From positions 1 to 22,831 of the forward strand of contig NZ_JNWQ01000101.1 in assembly GCF_000716875.1 (NCBI RefSeq): a stretch of 22,831 nt of DNA, given 5' to 3'. The notes beneath the pieces were generated by a model, which was given only the letters and a program-made list of their open reading frames with translations, did no database searches and was not told the origin of the DNA. This DNA is from Streptomyces novaecaesareae. GTDB lineage: Bacteria; Actinomycetota; Actinomycetes; Streptomycetales; Streptomycetaceae. The position numbers and the translations under genes are program-made. Shown one piece after another: positions 1 to 6,515 of the stretch; position 1 is the first letter of the stretch; every line of letters starts with the position of its first letter.

Positions 1-61
1 GGGGGTGGGGGGTGGGGAAACGGCGGGATCAGAGCTTCGGTTACGGATGTGACCGCGGGTG

Positions 62-778
62 TCAGGTCCGGGGCCGCCGCAGGATCTGGTCGGCCAGGTC
101 CACCGCCTCCCGGACCGGCACGAGGCGGCAGTCGGCGCCGCCGATGCGGCCGGTGGTGATGCCGTGGGCGGTGCGGAGGACTTCGGTGCCGAGGCGGCCG
201 AAATGGAGGTCGTCCAGGTCCGGCGCTTCGAAGGACGTCCAGCCGTGCTCCCCCACGCAGCGGTATTCGCGCAGCTGCACGTCGGGTTGCCGCAGGTCGG
301 CGAGGTGGAAGGCGGTGAAGCGGTCCATCGGGACGCCGATCATCAGGACGCGGGCGTCCAGGTCGTAGAGCCGGCCCAGGGGGGAGTCGGCGCCCAGGTG
401 GCATTCGTCGGGGTGGCTCCGGGTGATCTCGCGGGCGAGTCGGCCCACTGCCGCCCAGGAGGTCTGCGGGTGGCGGCTGCGGAGCGCGCCGGGGTGCGTG
501 CGGACGGCCTCCGACAGGGCGCCCATGGTGGGGGACGCCGGGGTGGTGGCCGGGTCGAAGGGGGGCATCCGGGCCTCGTGGTCGGCCACTTCCGCCGGAG
601 AGAGACCGGCGGTGGCGGATCGGTGGATGCGCGAGGTGGCGGAGTTCTCGGGGGTGGCCGTGTAGGCGACCAGGGTGCCGTCGGGGCCGAGGGTGTCGAG
701 CAGGGCGTCGATCACGCCGGCGGCCCCGCCCGGCACCGGGCCGAGGGCGTGCAGGGACGCTTGGACGTGCAGCAGCAT
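62..778 (-). CDS. AAC(3)-family N-acetyltransferase of the Fxs locus (5' end uncertain)
   Basis: The product resembles aminoglycoside 3-N-acetyltransferases, which move an acetyl group from acetyl-CoA to an amine. From the ATG at 778 it is 238 residues, shorter than the family's usual 260-280. Family blocks are visible: LGPVPGG near residue 12, RSRHPQTSWAAVG near 101-112, SPLGRLY near 132 and FHLAD near 157. The real N-terminus probably lies upstream: in-frame codons 779-820 read PLRREFADLGVRPG, a typical start of this family, yet no ATG, GTG or TTG occurs in frame before the stop at 1058-1060. It is the last gene of the fxsA1-fxsB1 unit, 199 bases after fxsB1. Its place in a RiPP operon suggests it acetylates the peptide or a related amine; drug resistance is the alternative. 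The fold is sure, the substrate unknown. Bases 1-61 beyond it hold nothing recognisable. Confidence 0.82.
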   Translation of the reverse strand: MLLHVQASLHALGPVPGGAAGVIDALLDTLGPDGTLVAYTATPENSATSRIHRSATAGLSPAEVADHEARMPPFDPATTPASPTMGALSEAVRTHPGALRSRHPQTSWAAVGRLAREITRSHPDECHLGADSPLGRLYDLDARVLMIGVPMDRFTAFHLADLRQPDVQLREYRCVGEHGWTSFEAPDLDDLHFGRLGTEVLRTAHGITTGRIGGADCRLVPVREAVDLADQILRRPRT

Positions 779-977
779 GCCCGGGCGGACACCGAGGTCG
801 GCGAACTCGCGGCGAAGCGGACGGACGGGGGGACGGACGGAAGGGCGGGCGGGAGAGCGGACGGGGGAGCTGACGGCTTCTGCGACGGCGACGCCGGCGC
901 GGGGTTCGGTGAGGATGACGGTTCCCCGGGGGTTGAGGGCCCCGGGCGAGGGAGGTCCCGGGGCGGGTGAGTGGGGG

Positions 978-3380
978 TCAGGCCCTGGCCCGTTCCAGCC
1001 GTGCCCGGTCGGCTGCCTGTTCGGCGGCGGCGGGCAGCGGTTGGGCGAGCCAGGGTGTCACGGTGGCCCGCATGCCCTCGGCGAAGCGCAGGCCGGTCCC
1101 GGTCAGGGCCCCGGACTCGGCGAGCCGTTCGACGGCCTCGGCGGTGTACCGCCGCCAGAGTGCGAACTGTGTGCGCGTCCGGTCGGCGGCTTCGCCCGGC
1201 AGTCCGTCGTACGCCAGGGTGCGGGTGCCCCAGTACTCGGTGACGGCCAGGTGGGCGTACGTGCCTTGGAGGAGCCCTTCGATCGGCCGGGGGTCCGGCC
1301 GCCAGGGCGCGAAGTACAGGGTGGTGTCGGTGCGGTCGTACAGGTCCGTCAGGTCCAGTACGGCGCCGAGTTTGACGTGCTGGAACTCGTGCGCGAGCAG
1401 CAGGGCGAGGGTCGGCGCGGTGGCGGGGCGGGCGATGCCGACGGCGCCGTACGCCTGTCGGGCCGCCGAGCTGACGTCGCGGCCCGCCGGGCCCGGCCGC
1501 AACGGGGTGACCGTCGTGAGGCCGGCCCGGATGCCCTCCGCGTACCCGGGTAGGTCCCGCCCGAGCAGCTCCCAGGCTTCGCGCAACGCGCCCGTCCAGT
1601 CGAGCAGTTCGCCGTCCCCGAGGCGGTCCGCGACCGGGTGGTCGTGGCAGCCGCGCAGCGGGTCGACGTCCTCCAGGGTGACCGTCCATCCGCCGGCCAG
1701 GCGGGCCCGCCGCAGCGGCTCGTCCAGCGCCGTGAGGACCGAGCCGTCGGCGGCCCGCACCTCGAAGCCGTCCGCCCGGCCGGTGACCACCGCTTCCCCC
1801 TCGGGTACGGCGAGGCTCCCGAGTGTCGGCACGTGCAGCCGGCCGCCCCGTACGGGTACGGCCACCGCGTCCCCCCGGCCGGCCCGGATCGCGGCGGCGG
1901 CGGCCAGCGCGGCCAGCGGGCCGAGCCCGACGGACAGGTCGCCGGCGAGCCGCCGGGCCGCCCAGGCGCGGGCGTACGGGTGGGCGAGGACGGTGTCGAC
2001 GGCGGCGGGGGCGGCGAGGTCGAGCGCCGACAGCAGGGCCCACGCCTCGGGCCGGCCCTGTCCGGAGGCGTCCCAGGCGGCGGCCAGCATCGCCCGGGTG
2101 AGGGCGAGTTGGGAGCGGCCGAGGGCTGCGACGGTGTCGGCGCTCCCGTATCCCCGGGCGAGTTCGTCGAGTTGCGACGACGTGAGCGCGCCGGGCAGCA
2201 GCGGCTCGGCGGAGAGGGCCGCCGGGGCCGCCGGGGCCGGAACCGTACCGGAACTCCCCATCCCCGCAACACCCTTGATGAAGGTCATGAGATCACCGCA
2301 GTAGACGGAGGGATGGTCGAAGCTGCCTCCTCCATCGTCGCTCCGATAGCGGTGGGCGTACAGCCCGCCACCGCAGGAGCGGACCACGGAGCAGGCTCGG
2401 CAGGCTTCGGCCAGCCCGGCCAGGCCGGACTGGCGGGCGGCGATGCCGGGGTGGCGGGCGAGGTCGTCGAGGCTGTGCGCGAAAACGTTCATCCCGGTGG
2501 CGGGAGCGCCGTCGTAGGCGGTCTTCAGGCTGTCGGCCTGCTCGAAGGTGCCGTCCGTCTCCAGGACCGCCAGGTCCGAGGGTTCCAGGCCGAGCGATTC
2601 GGTGAGGCTGGAGAATCCGCGCAGGGTCCGGTGCACGGATTCGAAGGTCCGTACGGCGAACGGGCGCCCGTCCGCCTCCCACAGCCGGTGGACGGTCAGC
2701 AGCCACTCGGCGTACGGTGTGGCGCCCAGGGCCGCGGGGCGTTTGGGCGGCTCGTCCCAGGTGGCGTGCGGGAGCAGGAAGTCGACGGCGGGGGGCCGGA
2801 GTTCGGCCAGTGCCCGGTACACGGCCGCCGGGTCGTTCTCGACGTCCATCGTGCAGAGCAGCCCGGCGAAGAGGTGCCGGTACTCGGGCTGGTCGAGCAG
2901 TGCGACCGCCCGCAGGACCTGGGGGTGGCTGCTGCGTCCGTCGGCGTAGCGCCGGTGACGGTCGTTCGAGGCCTTGTCGCCGTCCAGCGAGATGCCGACC
3001 TTGACGTCCAGCTCCGCGAACAGCGTGCAGAAGGTACGGCTGAGCAGCACGCCGTTGGTGTGGATGCGCAGGTCGAGCGCACAGCCGGGCGGGAGCGCCG
3101 TCCGGAGCGCTTCGGCGGCGCGGCGCAAGCGGTCCGGGCCGGCGAGCAGGGGTTCTCCCCCGTGCAGGACGACCCGGACGGCGGGCAGCCGGTGGGCGGC
3201 CGCGTGCTCGCCGATGCGTTCGGCGGCCTTGGCCAGGATCCCGTCCGAGATCACCTTCGGCCGGGAGCTCCAGCTGCTGTCCGCGTGCTCGTAGACGTAG
3301 CAGTGGTCGCAGGCCAGGTCGCACCTGCTGTGCATCTTGACCACGAACTGCGTCAACGGCACCGGAATCGATGTCGTCAT
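978..3380 (-). CDS. fxsB: FxsB1: radical SAM/SPASM cyclophane maturase fused to a HEXXH domain
   Basis: This 800-residue protein is a FxsB-type peptide maturase. The N-terminal radical SAM domain has the 4Fe-4S motif C20-x3-C24-x2-C27 followed by Y28. A GGEP motif lies at 74-77. The SPASM region carries C327, C330, C336 and C361 in a CxxC-x5-C pattern with CGGGLYAHR. A Gly/Ala/Pro linker (about 372-395) leads to a second domain with H664-E-F-Q-H668 and the block APWRPDPRP at 691-699, matching the family called HEXXH motif-containing putative peptide modification protein. Characterised FxsB relatives join the Phe ring of an FxS motif to the beta carbon of the third residue. The gene follows fxsA1 by 65 bases, so FxsA1 is the likely substrate. 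The ATG at 3380 fits the N-terminus of FxsB2, though no strong Shine-Dalgarno precedes it. The HEXXH domain's function is unknown; a metal site is inferred. Confidence 0.95.
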   Translation of the reverse strand: MTTSIPVPLTQFVVKMHSRCDLACDHCYVYEHADSSWSSRPKVISDGILAKAAERIGEHAAAHRLPAVRVVLHGGEPLLAGPDRLRRAAEALRTALPPGCALDLRIHTNGVLLSRTFCTLFAELDVKVGISLDGDKASNDRHRRYADGRSSHPQVLRAVALLDQPEYRHLFAGLLCTMDVENDPAAVYRALAELRPPAVDFLLPHATWDEPPKRPAALGATPYAEWLLTVHRLWEADGRPFAVRTFESVHRTLRGFSSLTESLGLEPSDLAVLETDGTFEQADSLKTAYDGAPATGMNVFAHSLDDLARHPGIAARQSGLAGLAEACRACSVVRSCGGGLYAHRYRSDDGGGSFDHPSVYCGDLMTFIKGVAGMGSSGTVPAPAAPAALSAEPLLPGALTSSQLDELARGYGSADTVAALGRSQLALTRAMLAAAWDASGQGRPEAWALLSALDLAAPAAVDTVLAHPYARAWAARRLAGDLSVGLGPLAALAAAAAIRAGRGDAVAVPVRGGRLHVPTLGSLAVPEGEAVVTGRADGFEVRAADGSVLTALDEPLRRARLAGGWTVTLEDVDPLRGCHDHPVADRLGDGELLDWTGALREAWELLGRDLPGYAEGIRAGLTTVTPLRPGPAGRDVSSAARQAYGAVGIARPATAPTLALLLAHEFQHVKLGAVLDLTDLYDRTDTTLYFAPWRPDPRPIEGLLQGTYAHLAVTEYWGTRTLAYDGLPGEAADRTRTQFALWRRYTAEAVERLAESGALTGTGLRFAEGMRATVTPWLAQPLPAAAEQAADRARLERARA

Positions 3381-3445
3381 GGAACTGTTCGGAGATCCGT
3401 TCGGATCGGCTCGGTCTGGGTCCTGCTCGGCGTTACCGGGCCGGG

Positions 3446-3631
3446 TCAGATCGAGGAATTGAAGGCCGCGACCGGCACGAGGCCGGATTCCGCGCCGGGG
3501 AGCGCGCGCTGGAGTCGGGAGGCGAGTTCCTCCGCACCCAGGGCGGCGAGGTCGGCGAGGGACGGGCGTTCCGGCGTCTCCTGAGGGTCAGTGAGCTCGA
3601 CGGCAGGCCTGATGCTGGTTACCGGTGTCAT
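3446..3631 (-). CDS. fxsA: FxsA1: FxSxx-COOH RiPP precursor, ending FNSSI
   Basis: A 61-residue precursor peptide ending exactly in F57-N-S59-S-I61, the FxSxx-COOH signature. The leader is acidic and helical in character, with DLAALGAEEL at 27-36, a block echoed in FxsA2 (DVAALPLDEL). The core follows a VPVAA stretch. I chose the ATG at 3631 because AAGGA lies seven bases upstream (3639-3643); the frame stays open to an earlier ATG at 3727, but that would add 32 residues unlike the family. It sits 65 bases ahead of fxsB1, which probably cross-links F57 to S59. No peptidase, transporter or leader cleavage site is obvious nearby, so the mature form is unknown. Confidence 0.93.
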   Translation of the reverse strand: MTPVTSIRPAVELTDPQETPERPSLADLAALGAEELASRLQRALPGAESGLVPVAAFNSSI

Positions 3632-3968
3632 ATTCGTGTCCTTAGACGCGGTTAGGACCTTCCGCGGATGGGTAGGCCCACCTGGTTGAGACCAGATCGT
3701 AGTGCCAGCGACGACTTCACGCGGCACCTTGCGGACTCACGTTGAGCTCACCATGCGGCCGACGTCGTACGACGGCACGCAGAACCCCTGGAATTCACCC
3801 GTTCAGCGGTCGCGCACTTCGCCCTGGCGCGCCCCGAAGCGCGTTGCCAGGATTGACACCTGGGTAAGCGCACGAATCCGCCGGTTGATTCCCGTCGTCC
3901 ACGGACGCGCCGGAGCGCGACGGCGCCCCCGGGCGGTCCGGGCGGGCGTCCGGGCCCCGGCCGGCCGT
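3632..3968. other. gap between the HEXXH gene and fxsA1
   Basis: No convincing gene lies here; the short open frames have no family resemblance or ribosome site. The part next to the HEXXH stop (about 3899-3968) is extremely GC-rich with repeated CCGGGC runs that could form a terminator, but I cannot define a clean stem. A perfect 12-base palindrome, CGTCGTACGACG, lies at 3763-3774, about 60 bases upstream of the possible fxsA1 -10 box, and could be an operator. The stretch most likely separates the two Fxs transcription units. Confidence 0.5.
3696..3701 (-). promoter_or_regulatory. possible -10 box for fxsA1
   Basis: TACGAT on the minus strand fits the Streptomyces -10 pattern TAnnnT and would give a leader of about 58 bases before the fxsA1 ATG. 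I see no convincing -35 at the usual distance, so the call rests on one hexamer and on the 337-base gap separating fxsA1 from the upstream operon. Confidence 0.25.
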
Positions 3969-5093
3969 TCAAGCGCGCCCGACCGGTACCCGCAGGTCAC
4001 GGACGGCGCGCACCAGCTCCGCCGTGAACTCCAGCCCGTGCGGCGTCAGTTCACCACAGTCCAGCAAGGTACGGCCGGCCTCCAGGGTGTGCGCTCGCCA
4101 ACGCACGAACTCCCCTTCCGCGCGGGGCGGTTCAGCCGCGAGCGCCAGCCCACCCTCGTGCGCCGGTTCACCAGCACCGGCGGCCACCTCCGCGCACCAG
4201 AAGTCCGCGACGCCCAGGTGCGCGTACGCCCCCTGCAACAGCGCCCCGGCCGGGCGCGGATCGGGCCGCCAGGGAGCGTGGTAGACAGCCGGCCCGTTGG
4301 GGCGGTGCAACGGCACCAGGTCCAGCAGGGCGCCGAGTTGGACGTGCAGGAACTCGTGGACCAGCGCCAGCGCCAGCAGCACCGGATCGGCCGGCAGCGA
4401 GGCCGCCACCGCACCGTAGGCCCGCCGGGCGGCGGCACTGACCGCCTCCCCACCGGGGGCGGGGTGCAGCGGGACGATCGTGGCGACGCAGGCCGCGACC
4501 GCCTCCGCGTGCCGGCGGTGACGGCGCACCATGATCCGCCAGGCCTCGGCCAACCGCTGCTCCCAGAGCGCGAGTTCGGCCTCGGCCAGCGGCCCGGCCA
4601 GGGGGCGGCCGTAGTCCACCCGGCGCGGCCCGGCGTGGTCGATCGACGGCGTCCAGCGCAGCCCGTCGCACTCCAGCACCAGCGCCCGGCCGGCCCCTGC
4701 CGGGATGAACTCGCCCAGCCCGTCCAGCGGAACGTCCTCACCGGCCGTGATGCCGCGCAGACAGTCCGCCGCCCAGGCGTCCAACTCCGGCCGCAGCAGC
4801 ACCTCTTCCCACCGCGCCCGGTCCTCCCGCTGCAGCGCCCGCACCCGCGCGTACGCCTCGCGGTAGCCCGCGTGCGCCGGCGCCGCCCGGCGCAACGCGA
4901 GCAGCAGGAGCGCGCGCTTGCTCAACTGCCCTGCGCGCAGCAGCCGCACGGCCTCCGGCCCGCCGCGCGCAGCCGCGATCGCCCGGAACATCGCCCGGTC
5001 CACGCCGTGCCGGGGCAGCCCGTCCGCCCCGTGCGCCCCCGGCACCCCGGCCGCCACCGCCCCGGCCGCCACCGCCTCGCCCGTACCCGCCAC
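3969..5093 (-). CDS. free-standing HEXXH motif-containing putative peptide-modification protein
   Basis: A 374-residue protein matching the C-terminal domain of FxsB1 but encoded alone. H246-E-F-L-H250 sits in a hydrophobic helix (LALVHEFLHVQLGALLDL), followed by HAPWRPDPRP near 273-281 and LLQGAYAHLGVADFW, nearly the same as the block in FxsB1. I chose the GTG at 5093 because a very strong GGAGG-type ribosome site (complement of 5097-5106) lies just upstream; an earlier in-frame GTG at 5129 has none. The first 30 residues are Ala/Gly-rich and look like an unstructured linker. The gene follows fxsB2 by 70 bases. The motif suggests a metal-dependent hydrolase or oxygenase acting on the Fxs peptide, but no activity is established for the family as far as I know. 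Confidence 0.87.
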   Translation of the reverse strand: MAGTGEAVAAGAVAAGVPGAHGADGLPRHGVDRAMFRAIAAARGGPEAVRLLRAGQLSKRALLLLALRRAAPAHAGYREAYARVRALQREDRARWEEVLLRPELDAWAADCLRGITAGEDVPLDGLGEFIPAGAGRALVLECDGLRWTPSIDHAGPRRVDYGRPLAGPLAEAELALWEQRLAEAWRIMVRRHRRHAEAVAACVATIVPLHPAPGGEAVSAAARRAYGAVAASLPADPVLLALALVHEFLHVQLGALLDLVPLHRPNGPAVYHAPWRPDPRPAGALLQGAYAHLGVADFWCAEVAAGAGEPAHEGGLALAAEPPRAEGEFVRWRAHTLEAGRTLLDCGELTPHGLEFTAELVRAVRDLRVPVGRA

Positions 5094-5163
5094 CGCTCCT
5101 CCTCCTGCCGTACGGCCGGCCGGCCACACCCGCCGGCCCCGTCACGTTCGCCGCGTTCGCCCG

Positions 5164-6405
5164 TCACCCCGCGCGCCCGGCCCCGACCAACCCGGCCACC
5201 CCTGCGGTCCCCGCGGTCCCCGCCAGCCCGGCCACCCCAGCGCGCAGCCGCTCCGCGATGTGCCGGATCAGCCGGTCCAGGTCCGCGCAGTACACGGACG
5301 GGTACCCGAAACCGTCCCCCGCCCACCGGTGCGCGTAGAGGCCGCCGCCGCAGACCCGGGCCAGCGGGCAGGCGGCGCAGACCGGCCCCAGCCCGGCGAG
5401 GCCGCGCTGGCGGGCCCGGAAGGCCGGGTGGGCGGCCGCGGCCGCGAAGCCGTGCCGCCACACGTCCAGGCCCGTCCCGGGCGCGCCGTCGTACGCCACC
5501 TTGAGGCTGTCCGCCTGCTCGATGGTGCCGTCCGCCTCGACCACCACCAGGTCGACCGGCGCCAGCCCCACCGCCTCGCTGGCCGCCCGGCCGCCGAGCA
5601 GCAGCACGGCCAGCTCCTCGAACAGCCGCACCCCGGTCTCCCGCCGCGGCGCGTCGTACCAACGGTCGAAGGCGGCGATCAGCCACTCCCCGTACGGCAC
5701 GGGCCCGCCATCGGAGCCGGACCCGGAGCCGGAGCCGGACGGCGGGCCCCCCGGGAGCTCCCGCCGGACGCCCGCCGGCTGGGCCTGCCAGGTGGCGTGC
5801 GGCAGCAGCAGGTCGATCCGGGGCGGCGCGAACTCCAGCAGCGCCTCGTAGGTGTCCACCGGGTCGGCCGCGAGGTCGACGACGCACAGCAGGCCGGCGA
5901 ACAGCTCCCGGTGCCGGTCCGAGCCGAGCAGCCGCACCGCCTCGGCGGTCCGCGCCCAGCTGCCCGCGCCGGAGGGCAGCCGGCGGTGCCGGTCGTGGTC
6001 GGCCCGGGTGCCGTCCAGCGACACCCCGACCGCGACCCGGTACCGGTGCAGCACGTCGAGCAGCGCCGGTTCGTCCAGCAGCCGCAGCCCGTTGGTCTGC
6101 AGGCCGAACCGCACCCGCGGCCCGCCGGCCTCCGACACCCCGCTCAACTCGCCGAGCAGCGCCTCCAGATGCGCCGCCCCGACGAGCAGCGGCTCACCGC
6201 CGTGCAGCACCACCGACACCTCGTCCAGCCCGTGCTCCGCGGCGTGCTCGGCGATCCGCCGGGCGGTGCGCCGGACGACCGCGAGCTCCATCCGCCGCGG
6301 CCGCCCGCGCCAACTCTGGTCCGCGCCCTCGTACATGTAGCAGTAGTCGCAGGCCAGGTTGCACCGACTGTGGATCTTCAGCAGGAACTGCCGGAACGGC
6401 ACCAT
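5164..6405 (-). CDS. fxsB: FxsB2: stand-alone radical SAM/SPASM cyclophane maturase
   Basis: A 413-residue second FxsB. The radical SAM motif is C15-x3-C19-x2-C22 with Y23, GGEP lies at 69-72, and the SPASM cysteines are C343, C346, C352 and C373 around CGGGLYAHR. It aligns along its length with residues 1-370 of FxsB1, including LLPHATW, EQADSLK.AYDGAP and YPSVYC. Two features differ: a Gly-Ser tract near 221-232, encoded by a short tandem repeat, and a low-complexity Ala/Gly tail at 389-413 where FxsB1 continues into its HEXXH domain. The HEXXH function is instead in the next gene. The ATG at 6405 gives the N-terminus expected from FxsB1. Likely substrate is FxsA2, by operon membership; cross-use of FxsA1 is possible. 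Confidence 0.94.
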   Translation of the reverse strand: MVPFRQFLLKIHSRCNLACDYCYMYEGADQSWRGRPRRMELAVVRRTARRIAEHAAEHGLDEVSVVLHGGEPLLVGAAHLEALLGELSGVSEAGGPRVRFGLQTNGLRLLDEPALLDVLHRYRVAVGVSLDGTRADHDRHRRLPSGAGSWARTAEAVRLLGSDRHRELFAGLLCVVDLAADPVDTYEALLEFAPPRIDLLLPHATWQAQPAGVRRELPGGPPSGSGSGSGSDGGPVPYGEWLIAAFDRWYDAPRRETGVRLFEELAVLLLGGRAASEAVGLAPVDLVVVEADGTIEQADSLKVAYDGAPGTGLDVWRHGFAAAAAHPAFRARQRGLAGLGPVCAACPLARVCGGGLYAHRWAGDGFGYPSVYCADLDRLIRHIAERLRAGVAGLAGTAGTAGVAGLVGAGRAG

Positions 6406-6419
6406 ACGGCCGAACCTAG

Positions 6420-6483
6420 CACCGCCGACCCGACACACCGCCGACCCGACGCACCCCCGCCGCGACGCACCACCGACCCGGGC
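6420..6483. repeat. four imperfect 16-bp tandem repeats between fxsT and fxsB2
   Basis: Units begin at 6420, 6436, 6452 and 6468. The first two differ at one base (CACCGCCGACCCGACA and CACCGCCGACCCGACG), while the third and fourth are more diverged. The array starts 15 bases upstream of the fxsB2 start codon. The unit length is not a multiple of three and the region is non-coding by context. Confidence 0.8.
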
Positions 6484-6515
6484 CGGGCGGCGTCCTGGGC
6501 GACCGTCACCCGCCG

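Noticed and set aside
1..20. G-rich run at the window start as a G-quadruplex or sequencing artefact
   Set aside because: It is too short and too close to the edge to judge, and nothing adapter-like is present at this end.
1638..3584. Long plus-strand open frame opposite fxsB1
   Set aside because: Its translation is low-complexity and Gly/Arg-rich with no family resemblance; the minus strand carries unmistakable radical SAM and HEXXH motifs. It is a GC-driven shadow.
3855..3860. TTGACA box on the plus strand as a promoter
   Set aside because: No -10 lies at a proper distance and no plus-strand gene follows.
3748..4000. Small minus-strand open frames in the gap after the HEXXH gene
   Set aside because: No ribosome site, an Arg/Pro-rich composition, and no resemblance to precursors or known small proteins.
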